From NCBI RefSeq assembly GCF_014041935.1, contig NZ_CP059491.1, positions 2,728,001 through 2,792,000 of the forward strand: DNA of 64,000 nt. Direction: 5' to 3'. The stretch's first letter is position 1. Every line of letters starts with the position of its first letter. Positions 16,640 through 24,436 of the stretch are shown in pieces. The notes below the pieces were generated by a model. The model was not told where the DNA came from and ran no database searches. It was given only the letters and a program-made list of their open reading frames with translations. This stretch comes from Gordonia jinghuaiqii (lineage in GTDB: Bacteria > Actinomycetota > Actinomycetes > Mycobacteriales > Mycobacteriaceae). The position numbers and the translations under genes were made by a program.

Positions 16640-16951
16640 CTATGCGGCACCCTCACGCACGAGATGTGCCCGCAACGATCCTCCGTCGTTCGACACCCAT
16701 CCACGTTCACGCGCATACGCGACCATCGCCTCGAACTGCCGGCCGTCGAATCCCTCGGTCGCAGCCAACCGTTCGGTGAGGGTGCCGATGTCGATCCACG
16801 CATGGTCGCCCTCGATGTCACCGAGGCCGGAGTCTGCGAGTTGCTTCCCGACGTCGGCGGTGGTGAGGCATGCGTCGGCCTCGACCTGAAACCGGCGGTC
16901 GTCCGTGGCCTCGAGCACCTCGACCCGGCCGGGCTGGACGGATATGTACAC
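16640..16951 (-). CDS. Small conserved-type protein of unknown function
   Basis: 103 residues, GTG start with GGAGG about 10 bases upstream. No motif recognised; an N-terminal beta-rich segment (VYISVQPGRVEVLEATDD) then acidic helical segments. It is 21 bases downstream of the flavin reductase gene and so the third gene of the LLM monooxygenase operon. Could be an accessory or coupling protein for the monooxygenase; function unknown. Confidence 0.6.
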   Translation of the reverse strand: MYISVQPGRVEVLEATDDRRFQVEADACLTTADVGKQLADSGLGDIEGDHAWIDIGTLTERLAATEGFDGRQFEAMVAYARERGWVSNDGGSLRAHLVREGAA

Positions 16952-16972
16952 GACGAAGGACCTCCAGGTGTG

Positions 16973-17481
16973 TCAGGTGGCGTCGAGAATCGGGGAGTGG
17001 GTGCCGAAGATGCGACCGTGATAGGTCAGCGGTGGCGCCTCCTCACGAACGACGTGCCGCACGGCGCCGACGATGATTCTGTGATCTCCGCCGGGAACGA
17101 AATTCTCAGCAACGCAACTCATCCAGACTGCTGCGCCGTCGAGGGCGGGGAGTGTCTCGCTGGTCGCCCAGCCGACGCCGTCGAACTTCTCGTGGCCCTT
17201 CCTCGCGAAGGCGAGTGCGACGTCGGACTGGTGTGAGCCGAGCACGCTGATCGCGAAGTTACCCTGCTCGCGGATCACGCCGAGGAGTTCCGAGTTCTGG
17301 TCGAGCGCGATGGTCACCATCGGCGGTTCCATCGACAATGACATGAACGCGCTGACGGGAGGGTGCCGTGCGGCCGGTCGCCGTCGAAGGCCGTGACGAC
17401 GGCGACCGGGGAGCACACGTGAGCCATCGCGTCGCGGAATGACGCCTGTAGCGAGTCGGCGGCTGATGTGGTGGCGGACAT
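16973..17481 (-). pseudogene. Flavin reductase (HpaC/DIM6 family), frameshifted
   Basis: Reading from ATG 17481 gives a normal flavin-reductase N-terminus (DAMAHVCSPVAVVTAFDGDR, then PHGT) that runs out of frame near 17365. The next frame then gives VSAFMSLSMEPPMVTIALDQ and the rest of the family up to TGA at 16973. One base lost or two gained at GGCACCCTCCCGTCAGC explains it. The partner LLM oxygenase ends 6 bases upstream, so this would have been its FMN reductase. Either a real inactivation or a base-calling error in a C-run. Confidence 0.75.
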
Positions 17482-17487
17482 CGGGTT

Positions 17488-18654
17488 TCAGGCCTTCGAT
17501 GCCAGTTCCTGCTCGTACTTGCGGGTCATGTGGTCGACGGCCTCGAGCTGTTTGGCGGCGTGAGCCTCCCGCACGGCGCGCGCGTGCTCGGCGGCGTCGA
17601 GCGTCGCCTGCGCCTGACCTTGGAAGTGCGGGAACACCTCCTGCGCGAAGAGCTCCGCGGAACGCATAGTGTCCTGCGGGTTGGCCCAGTCGTGGCCCAT
17701 CTGCAGGAGGCACCCGAAACCTTGGGACTGATCCCACAGTCGCTGGACTTGGGCCCGGGCCTGTTCGGGGGTGCCGATGACACCGATGCCGGCCTGGTTG
17801 ATGAAGTCGATCATCTCGGTCAGCTTGCTCCCGGACACCGCCATCTGCGGGAACGCCGCGACGTGCTGGAAGTAGTCGAACCACTGCTCGATGCCGTACT
17901 CGACCTGCCGGTATGCCTCGGCTTCGGTCTCGGCGATGTGGAACGGGCCGGCGAGGGTCCACTTGCTGCGGTCGACGGTGACGTTGTTGGCCGCGGCGCG
18001 TTCTTCCATGACGTTCCAGTGGTGGCCGAGGGCGTCGAAGCCGTCGGCGGACAGCGTCGCACCGATCGACAGCAAGCCGAGTCCGTGCGTACCGGCGAGC
18101 CGCGGTCCGGTCGGTGAGGCGACGGCGGCGACCACGACGTCGATGCCGTCGGCCGAGTAGGGCGCCAGCTGGAGCTTGGCGTCGAACAGCTCGTGCGTGC
18201 CGGTCTTCGCGGAGACGGTCTCACCGCGCAGCAGGCGCACGACGATGTCGAGGTTTTCTTGCAGGAGTTCGCGGGTCTCGGTGGGGTTGAGGCCGATCAT
18301 CGCGGAGTCGGTGGGCAGCGAACCCGGCCCGACGCCGAAGATGGTGCGCCCGCGCGTCATGTGGTCGAGCTGCATGATGCGGTCGGCCGCCCACAGGGGG
18401 TTGTGGTAGGAGAGCGAGGTGACGCCGGTGCCGAATCGGATGCGCTTGGCCCGCTGGGAGGCGGCGGCGATCATGATCTCCGGCGAGGCGATGATCTCGC
18501 TGCCCGCGGAGTGGTGCTCGCCGAACCAGGCTTCGTCGTAGCCGAGGTGATCGAGGTGTTCGACCAGGTCGAGGTCCCGTTCCAGCGCTGCGGTGGGGTT
18601 GCGGCCGGGTGCGTGGAAGGGCGCCATGAAGTAACCGAAACGAAGCCTGCTCAC
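17488..18654 (-). CDS. LLM class flavin-dependent monooxygenase, limonene monooxygenase (LimB)-like
   Basis: 388 residues, the size of Rhodococcus limonene 1,2-monooxygenase. Luciferase-like hallmarks: DEAWFGEHHSAGSE near 40, ASPEIMIAAASQRAKRIRFG, and GRTIFGVGPGSLPTD. GTG start with AGGAG 7 bases upstream. Family members are FMNH2-dependent oxygenases that need a separate reductase, here the frameshifted gene directly downstream. Proposed role: epoxidation or Baeyer-Villiger-type oxidation of a monocyclic terpenoid; the exact substrate cannot be read from sequence. Confidence 0.82.
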   Translation of the reverse strand: MSRLRFGYFMAPFHAPGRNPTAALERDLDLVEHLDHLGYDEAWFGEHHSAGSEIIASPEIMIAAASQRAKRIRFGTGVTSLSYHNPLWAADRIMQLDHMTRGRTIFGVGPGSLPTDSAMIGLNPTETRELLQENLDIVVRLLRGETVSAKTGTHELFDAKLQLAPYSADGIDVVVAAVASPTGPRLAGTHGLGLLSIGATLSADGFDALGHHWNVMEERAAANNVTVDRSKWTLAGPFHIAETEAEAYRQVEYGIEQWFDYFQHVAAFPQMAVSGSKLTEMIDFINQAGIGVIGTPEQARAQVQRLWDQSQGFGCLLQMGHDWANPQDTMRSAELFAQEVFPHFQGQAQATLDAAEHARAVREAHAAKQLEAVDHMTRKYEQELASKA

Positions 18655-18713
18655 GGGATGTCTCCTGTCGATCTGCCGGCCGGCGGTCTGTCGGCCATAG
18701 CCCCAACCGTAGG

Positions 18714-18737
18714 CACTGTGTGACCGGTGCCACAGTG
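18714..18737. promoter_or_regulatory. Inverted repeat in divergent LLM/LuxR promoter region
   Basis: CACTGTG-10 bases-CACAGTG. With a second repeat, TGTGGC-CTAC-GCCACA at 18799-18814, these are the only clear symmetric sites in the 210 bases between the LLM operon and the LuxR-type gene, and both contain the half-site CCACA. Candidate binding sites for the LuxR-type regulator. Confidence 0.4.
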
Positions 18738-18864
18738 CACCAAAGTGGACAGTTTCGTTTGCTGGCGCACGGGCAACTCAAGACATGAACCGCAGTAGTG
18801 TGGCCTACGCCACATTTGGTGTCGTAGGCTGCGTGGGTCGGGCTCGTTGGGAAGGGGTAGGCCC

Positions 18865-19665
18865 TTGGCCGGTCAGACGGTCGCGTTACCCGCTGCCGAG
18901 TACGAGCGCGTGTTCGCGGTGCTCGACGCCTGTACGCAGGCGAAAACCCTTTCCTCGTTCAAGACCGTGCTGATGGACGCACTCCACGAGTACTACGACT
19001 GTCTGAACACGACGTTCTTCGCTGGTCCGACGTTCGTCACGGCGTTCTCGGATCCCGATCCGGTGGTCACCGGTCGGATCGCGCCGATGATCGGCGACTA
19101 TCAGGCGCGGTGGTATCCGAAGGATGTCTTCGCTTCGGTACAGGCTCGGGTCGCACTGTCGAGGTATCCGGCGATCTCGGCGGAGCACCTTCGGGGCTTA
19201 CCGGATGCCTCGGTGACCTACCTTGAGGAGTTGCATCGCAACCGACTGCACAGCGCATCGGTGATGCACCTCGACCTCGCCTACGACTGCCATGGTCTCG
19301 TCGGGTTGTTCGACTCGGAGGGCAGGGGACCGGACCGCAATCGGCTACATGCGATGGGACTGCTGTCGCGCCAGTTGTCGAACTACGCGAAACTGCTACC
19401 GGGACAACCGGTGCCGTCGTGGAGGGACAGGCTGTCACCGCGACAGATGGAACTGGTCGAGTTGGTTGCCGACGGCCATACCAACGAGGAGATCGCCGCG
19501 ATCCTGAACCTGGGACTCGACACGGTGAAGAAGTACGTCAGCCGCGTGTTCACTGCTACTCGGGTGCGGAACCGGGCGGAGTTGGTCAAGCTCGTGTGCG
19601 TGGATCGGTTGGTCGAGGGTGATGCCTTGTCGCCGGGCCGCGACGGGCGTGATTCTGCGGTCTAG
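18865..19665 (+). CDS. LuxR family HTH transcriptional regulator
   Basis: 266 residues from TTG 18865, chosen because AAGGGG lies 7-8 bases upstream; TTG 18847 would add six residues. The C-terminal LuxR HTH is clear: LSPRQMELVELVADGHTNEE, then IAAILNLGLDTVKKYVSRVF at ~197-235. The N-terminal ~180 residues form a GAF-like or autoinducer-like sensory domain that I cannot name. Divergent from the LLM monooxygenase operon, its probable target. Confidence 0.8.
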   Translation: MAGQTVALPAAEYERVFAVLDACTQAKTLSSFKTVLMDALHEYYDCLNTTFFAGPTFVTAFSDPDPVVTGRIAPMIGDYQARWYPKDVFASVQARVALSRYPAISAEHLRGLPDASVTYLEELHRNRLHSASVMHLDLAYDCHGLVGLFDSEGRGPDRNRLHAMGLLSRQLSNYAKLLPGQPVPSWRDRLSPRQMELVELVADGHTNEEIAAILNLGLDTVKKYVSRVFTATRVRNRAELVKLVCVDRLVEGDALSPGRDGRDSAV

Positions 19666-19798
19666 TGCGTGACCCCGCGGCGATTTGGTGCGGAGGGGCC
19701 ACTCAGGACAGGTGAAACGCGTCGGTCGAAGGTGCTGAGCCGCGGATCCGTGGCTCGCGGCGTTGGTTACGAAAATCGCTCGCGCGTGAATAGAACGA

Positions 19799-20428
19799 CT
19801 ACGAGTCGTCCGAGAACCTCGGCACCCGGACCTGGTCAATGCCGGGGATGCCCTCGGTGAAGGTCGAGTTGAGCTGGCGCCAAGTCAGATCGAGCAGGTA
19901 CGAAGTTGGGATATCGGGATTGAGCGTTATATAGAACCGGGACGGATTGTCGCTCCTAAAGTACTTTCTTGACTTCACCCACCCCCTCGGGTCAGGTTGT
20001 TCAACATCGGACCACAAAGGGGCAAGATCACAATCGAACCACCGACTATAGGGGACTTCCAATTTCGCGTTTCTCATTCTAAGGCGAGTGGGAAATGCCA
20101 TTTCTCCCGCGAGGAAGTACTTTGCAGCATCGTCGAACCTGCCAAACCACGACTTCTGCAAATCATCGAACTGGCCCGCAATGCTCTTACTGGTTGTTCG
20201 AATGCTGAAATACTCGCCCTCATCAAATATTGAATAGTCGGTATAGCCATCCGAGTCTTCAGGGTTCCCAGGTCCCCGCGGTATAAGAAGACGATCGCCA
20301 TCGAAGTAGGGCGCTTCGTATAGGGGTGCCGATCCTCTGATTGTTCCGTCCTGTACGAGGTGCTCCTGTAGGGCGGACCAATACTCCATCGATGAATAAA
20401 GGTTCGCAAGTCCATACCAACGGTCCAT
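19799..20428 (-). CDS. TNT-toxin-associated immunity-like protein, third copy
   Basis: 209 residues; clearly paralogous to the protein at 20795-21421 (MDRW..LANLY start; GYTDYSI; WFG.F.DAAK.FL; KYFRSD.P.RFY; FTEGIPGI). ATG start with GAGGGGG upstream. Last gene of the WXG100/TNT operon. No enzymatic motif; a soluble cytoplasmic toxin antidote is the natural reading from position. The layout recalls Imm61/IFT-type antidotes but I cannot confirm the family. Divergence from copy 1 suggests specificity for a different toxin variant. Confidence 0.65.
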   Translation of the reverse strand: MDRWYGLANLYSSMEYWSALQEHLVQDGTIRGSAPLYEAPYFDGDRLLIPRGPGNPEDSDGYTDYSIFDEGEYFSIRTTSKSIAGQFDDLQKSWFGRFDDAAKYFLAGEMAFPTRLRMRNAKLEVPYSRWFDCDLAPLWSDVEQPDPRGWVKSRKYFRSDNPSRFYITLNPDIPTSYLLDLTWRQLNSTFTEGIPGIDQVRVPRFSDDS

Positions 20429-20790
20429 TTAATCCCCCTCGTCCGAAAACCTCGGCACCTCGATAGTCTCGACGCCTGGAATACCGTCCCGGAACGTCAG
20501 GATCTGTTCACGCCAAGTCAAAGTGAGAAGAAACGACGTCGCGGTGTCGGGATTGATCGCGATGTAGAAACGATCCGGGTTGTGTATCTCGGAGTATCGT
20601 TTGGACCCCATTAACCTTGATGGGTCGGGTTCCAGCGCCTCCGCCCAGTTTCCGGGCCAGCCCGCGATCCAACCACCGACGGTTGACAATCTCAAGACCC
20701 TCGGTTCGCAATCGCCGACGTGTCGGTGACGCAGCCTGTCTGGCAGTGAAGTAGTCGCTGCGAGGGCACTCCCTGCCTCTTTTCTGAGTC
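20429..20790 (-). pseudogene. Broken middle copy of the immunity-like gene
   Basis: Only the C-terminal half of the family is present. RQAASPTRRRLRTEGLEIVN matches RQVASTTRLRVRSGGLEVVN of the first copy, but the frame shifts near 20655 before GSKRYSEIHNPDRFYIAINP and TFRDGIPGVE. The first ~110 residues are missing. A truncated duplicate between two intact paralogues, as left by recombination between immunity cassettes. Confidence 0.65.
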
Positions 20791-20794
20791 GTCT

Positions 20795-21421
20795 TTAGTC
20801 GTCGGAAAACTCTGGCATGCGTACGTGCTCGATACCCGGAATGCCTTCGGTGAACGTCGCGTTGAGCTCGCGCCAACTGAGTTCGAGTAGGAACGACGTG
20901 GCGGTGTCTGGGTTGAGCGTGACGTAGAATCTTCCTGGGTCGTCGCTCCGGAAGTATCTTTTCGAATCAATGAACCCATTCGGATTAGGTGCAGAAACTT
21001 CGGACCACAGAGGCGCAAGCCCTCGTCCTGACCACCGCCAGTTGACCACTTCCAGGCCACCGCTACGAACCCGTAAGCGAGTGGTGGACGCAACCTGGCG
21101 TCCTAGAAAGAACTTCGCGGCGTCGTTGAATGTCCCGAACCACCCCTCTGCTGTTTCGCTGAAAGTGTCCCCTCTAGTCCGTCCGGAAGTCTGAATACTG
21201 AAGTAATGTTCCTCATCAACGATCGAGTAGTCTGTGTATCCGTCGGAGTCTTCGGCGGTGCCCGGACCACGAGGGATGACCAAGCGACTGCCACTCAAGA
21301 ATGGCATTCCATAAAGTGGTGCGGCCACCCGGAAGTTGCCCTGTCCTGCCAGTGATATCTGTATCTCAGACCAGTACTTCAAAGAACAGTATAGATTAGC
21401 AAGTCCATGCCACCGGTCCAT
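20795..21421 (-). CDS. Cognate immunity-like protein of the TNT toxin
   Basis: 208 residues, 24 bases downstream of the toxin gene with GAAGGGA before its ATG, the usual place of a cognate antidote. Beta-rich, no signal peptide or membrane segment, no catalytic motif. Shares the conserved GYTDYSI, WFGTFNDAAKFFLG and FYVTLNPDTATSFL blocks with the two downstream copies. Expected to bind and block the toxin's NAD+ glycohydrolase domain in producer and kin cells. Analogous in role, not proven homologous, to the antidote of mycobacterial CpnT. Confidence 0.7.
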   Translation of the reverse strand: MDRWHGLANLYCSLKYWSEIQISLAGQGNFRVAAPLYGMPFLSGSRLVIPRGPGTAEDSDGYTDYSIVDEEHYFSIQTSGRTRGDTFSETAEGWFGTFNDAAKFFLGRQVASTTRLRVRSGGLEVVNWRWSGRGLAPLWSEVSAPNPNGFIDSKRYFRSDDPGRFYVTLNPDTATSFLLELSWRELNATFTEGIPGIEHVRMPEFSDD

Positions 21422-21445
21422 GAGAGTCCCTTCTAATATTCTGAA

Positions 21446-23017
21446 CTAAGATACCGGCTTAACAACTTCAGCGTCGACGAGTCTATCCACTGAAACTTCC
21501 TTTTCCGTCAATCTGTCCACAACCACCCACTGCTTTCCGCCGCCTGGCTGACCGAACGCTTCCGCGACTTCGCCGTGGCGCAATTCCCAGTCCTTCGGTA
21601 GTGGTTGTCCCGTCCCAACATACTCGGCGTAAGGTCCAGCCTTCCCTGGCTGCAATGCCCTCGCGCCATACGAATCCCCCTCGCGGCCCATGAAGCCACC
21701 GCCGCCGTCGCCTATTCGGTCTAGGCGCGTACCTGCCGGGATGTGGTCGGATACGTGATAATCACCTGCGAACCCGTGGTTCGGTGGGTACGCCCAACTG
21801 CCCCGACCGTCGTCCCAGTACCGATTGAGGATCTGCTGTGGTGTCAGGTTGCGGTAGGGATTGTTGGCGATCGCGTCGTCGATCATGTTCTTGGGCACGC
21901 CTCCGGCTTCGAGGGACCTACGGAGGAGGTCCGGGTCGGCGGCACGTTTTAGCTCGTCATGCGCCCATGACGGGATCTTCTCAAGTGCGGCCGCGAGTTC
22001 GGCTGCGCGCACCGACCCCGTCGACATCCGCATGGAGAACATTGCCGCGCGGGCGCCCATCAGAGCCCCAAGATCACCGGCAGCGGCAGCCACGGGGTCC
22101 AGGACATATGCGACTGGGCGTGCTACCTGCCCGGCCGCGGTCGCGAGAACTCGGATGACACCGGCAATCCGGGCGCCGGTGTGTGTTGCCTTGGCGAAGC
22201 CCGCCGCGGTAGCCAGCACGCTACTGAGACCGGAGGTGACAAGGACCAGTGCAATACCGATGGCCGCTGCAACCAGCAGTTCACACGCCAGGTCCTCGAC
22301 CAACTCACCGATCTGCTCGCGCGTCTCACGTACCTGGGTGGCAAACCCGTTGCACAACTTGGCGACAGCGTCGCAAGAGTCGGCGACGCCACCCAGGTGC
22401 CGGTCGATCAGCGCTGCCTGGTCCTGCGCTGGTTCGACCTCTACAGACCGTTCCGAGGCGATCGGTTCGATTGCCGAACGCACCGGACTCTGGTGTTGAC
22501 GAAGTGACGTCGCGGCGCGGGTCCACGCGTCACCTGCCTTCGTGAGTTTGTCTGGGTCTCCGTCAGGGAAGACTTCTCCCTCGATGAACTCCTTCAGCTT
22601 CTCCCAGTTGCTGGGTTCACCCGGACCACCGAACGAACTGCCCACCGACAACGTGGGTATCGTGTCGAGCTTCTTCAGATTGCCGCTCGGGTTCGCCGGG
22701 GTGCACAGGCCGATCGAATCGTTGACGTTCGCATGATTGACAGCGGATGCGTCGAGTAGCTCGGCCATCTTGCCGCATGCGTTGCCCAAGAGGGCAATAC
22801 CCGCCAGGAGGCTTTGCGGACCGTTCACGGTCTTGTCGTAGCTCTGCGCGAAGGTCCTCCCAGAGCTGTCGCTGCCTGCCATCTGACCGGACGAGCTCAA
22901 CGCGACAAACAGTGTGTCCAGCGTCCTGCTGATATCGGCATGAACGTCGACAAACGCGTCGGCCGCCTGGGTGAATGACGCAGGACGGACCGCAACGGCA
23001 CCCGGCGTCACGGCCAC
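21446..23017 (-). CDS. WXG100-type polymorphic toxin with C-terminal TNT domain
   Basis: 523 residues. Residues 1-100 are an all-helical WXG100/PE-like secretion domain; ~250-330 hold hydrophobic alanine-rich helices; ~400-515 match the tuberculosis necrotizing toxin fold: WAYPPNHGF, GTRLDRIGDGGG, YGARALQPGKAGPY and the ending FGQPGGGKQW. TNT is an NAD+ glycohydrolase; the Arg of LDRIG and the Gln of GGGKQ are at the conserved catalytic or ligand positions. GTG start overlaps the upstream WXG100 gene by 10 bases. Probably exported by a type VII system encoded elsewhere and used against other bacteria or hosts. Confidence 0.82.
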   Translation of the reverse strand: MAVTPGAVAVRPASFTQAADAFVDVHADISRTLDTLFVALSSSGQMAGSDSSGRTFAQSYDKTVNGPQSLLAGIALLGNACGKMAELLDASAVNHANVNDSIGLCTPANPSGNLKKLDTIPTLSVGSSFGGPGEPSNWEKLKEFIEGEVFPDGDPDKLTKAGDAWTRAATSLRQHQSPVRSAIEPIASERSVEVEPAQDQAALIDRHLGGVADSCDAVAKLCNGFATQVRETREQIGELVEDLACELLVAAAIGIALVLVTSGLSSVLATAAGFAKATHTGARIAGVIRVLATAAGQVARPVAYVLDPVAAAAGDLGALMGARAAMFSMRMSTGSVRAAELAAALEKIPSWAHDELKRAADPDLLRRSLEAGGVPKNMIDDAIANNPYRNLTPQQILNRYWDDGRGSWAYPPNHGFAGDYHVSDHIPAGTRLDRIGDGGGGFMGREGDSYGARALQPGKAGPYAEYVGTGQPLPKDWELRHGEVAEAFGQPGGGKQWVVVDRLTEKEVSVDRLVDAEVVKPVS

Positions 23018-23304
23018 ATTGTTCGTTGGTGTTCCTGCAGGTCCCGGAAGGCGTTGTGGGAGTGGTCAGCCGCTCGTCGAATGTCGATGATCGCGTCGCG
23101 GATCTCGGTGGCACCCTCGCGCCACTGGCCGTGGGCACTCCGGTGTGCGGTTGCTCCCTCGCCGGTCCATGCGACGTGCAGATCAGTGATTCGTAGCTCG
23201 AGGGCTCGCGTGAGGTCGTCGACGTTCCTCGCGAACCGAGTGAGATCGTCGACGAAGCCCGCCACCTCATCGAATTCGATGCGGTAGGCACCTTCGGAGA
23301 TCAC
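23008..23304 (-). CDS. WXG100 family protein (second)
   Basis: 98 residues, two helices around a central AWTGEGATAH turn (W-x-G at ~46-48), the WXG100 hairpin. GTG start overlaps the stop of the first WXG100 gene (GTGA) and its end overlaps the toxin start. Likely a type VII secretion chaperone or heterodimer partner targeting the TNT toxin. Confidence 0.75.
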   Translation of the reverse strand: MISEGAYRIEFDEVAGFVDDLTRFARNVDDLTRALELRITDLHVAWTGEGATAHRSAHGQWREGATEIRDAIIDIRRAADHSHNAFRDLQEHQRTMWP

Positions 23305-23621
23305 GGGAGCCTCAGCGCGGTGTACGGTGCTGAATCCTCGATGTGCCGCGCGCTCGAGGTGTCGCTGTGGGCATATGTCTGTGCGGCCGAGGCGAGTAGA
23401 CCTCCCATGGTCTCCAAGCCGGCCACGACGCTTGCGACGCCTTCACAACAGTGACCCCACGGCTCGGAGTAGGAGTCTGCGGCGGTCCCAGACCAGGTGC
23501 CGCCGAAGAGACTCTCGGCTCGTTTGGTAATTCGGGACCAGTGGTCGGTGATGTCGCCATGGGTTTCCGCGACGTCCTGCGCTACGGCCCGTAGTCGTTC
23601 CAGATCGGCTTCCAGCTCCAT
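23301..23621 (-). CDS. WXG100 family protein (first)
   Basis: 106 residues from ATG 23621, preceded by GGGGGA 7 bases upstream; a longer frame upstream has no ribosome site. Helix-turn-helix hairpin with GTWSGTAADSY (W-x-G) in the middle. First gene of the toxin operon, coupled to the second WXG100 gene; probable secretion partner. Confidence 0.75.
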   Translation of the reverse strand: MELEADLERLRAVAQDVAETHGDITDHWSRITKRAESLFGGTWSGTAADSYSEPWGHCCEGVASVVAGLETMGGLLASAAQTYAHSDTSSARHIEDSAPYTALRLP

Positions 23622-23788
23622 TTGAGTCCCCCTTCGACGAGGCGGGACGTTACCCAGCCTGGAGGGGAGATCGAGATGGTTGTCCACAGGGGATAGTCAT
23701 CGGTACGTCAGAACGCGTACCGGCAGTAGGGTCGTTGTGCGATCGTTCCGTCTGGCGACGACGAGGACACTTTTGTCTGGATTGCCGC

Positions 23789-24412
23789 TCAGGATCTTCT
23801 AAGTCGTTGCGACACATCCGCAATCGCGGATTCGAAACGCTCTCGTCCTCCGTCGGTGTTCAAGCCGCGCATCGAACAGTGGGGAATCTTGCCGGCAGGC
23901 ACGTAGATGTCCGGGCGGGCAATCGCCGCGCGACGCCAACCATCGCGGGCGGCTGCTCCGAGAAGTAGGACGATCTCAAGATCGGGCAGGAGGTTCACCA
24001 TTTCGCGTGTCCAACGAACACCACGAGCACGCTCGGCAGGCGTGGAGCCGCCGTTCTTCTCTCCGGAAACCGGGAATGGTACGACGTTCCAGTGCACAAC
24101 GTCGGCCCAGTCGACGCCGTGGCGCATGTACGCCTCTCGACAATTGCGAGCCGTTCGGTCGTTGTTGTCCAGGCTCAAAAGTCCTGAACCGGTGTTGGAC
24201 TCGGCTTTTGTGGATGGGTTGTCCAGCAATACCAGCATGCGGGCGGCGACGCCTCCGGCGTCTGGGTCAACGTAGGGAACCTCACCGTGGGGGAGTCCTT
24301 CAGCATCGGCGACCCGATCAGCCAGCGCGTTCAGCGGCGCCACGTGCGGTTCACGAATCCGGGCGAGCTTGGCTGCGAGAAAGTTCGAATCCGCATTTCG
24401 ACCGTTGCTCAT
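23789..24412 (-). CDS. Uracil-DNA glycosylase superfamily-like protein
   Basis: 207 residues. Carries VPYVDPDAGG, LVLLDNPSTKAE, GSGLLSLDNNDRTARN, HWNVVPFPV and VLLLGAAARDGW, the layout of actinobacterial UDG-like proteins. The C-terminal PHCSMRGLNT replaces the usual PHPSP-type loop that inserts into DNA, so activity may be altered. ATG with GGAGGA upstream. Encoded 24 bases after the unknown 430-aa protein on the same strand. Could be a repair enzyme or, in this accessory setting, an anti-phage enzyme acting on modified DNA; the latter is inference. Confidence 0.7.
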   Translation of the reverse strand: MSNGRNADSNFLAAKLARIREPHVAPLNALADRVADAEGLPHGEVPYVDPDAGGVAARMLVLLDNPSTKAESNTGSGLLSLDNNDRTARNCREAYMRHGVDWADVVHWNVVPFPVSGEKNGGSTPAERARGVRWTREMVNLLPDLEIVLLLGAAARDGWRRAAIARPDIYVPAGKIPHCSMRGLNTDGGRERFESAIADVSQRLRRS

Positions 24413-24436
24413 GCTTCCTCCCGACTGACCGCAACC

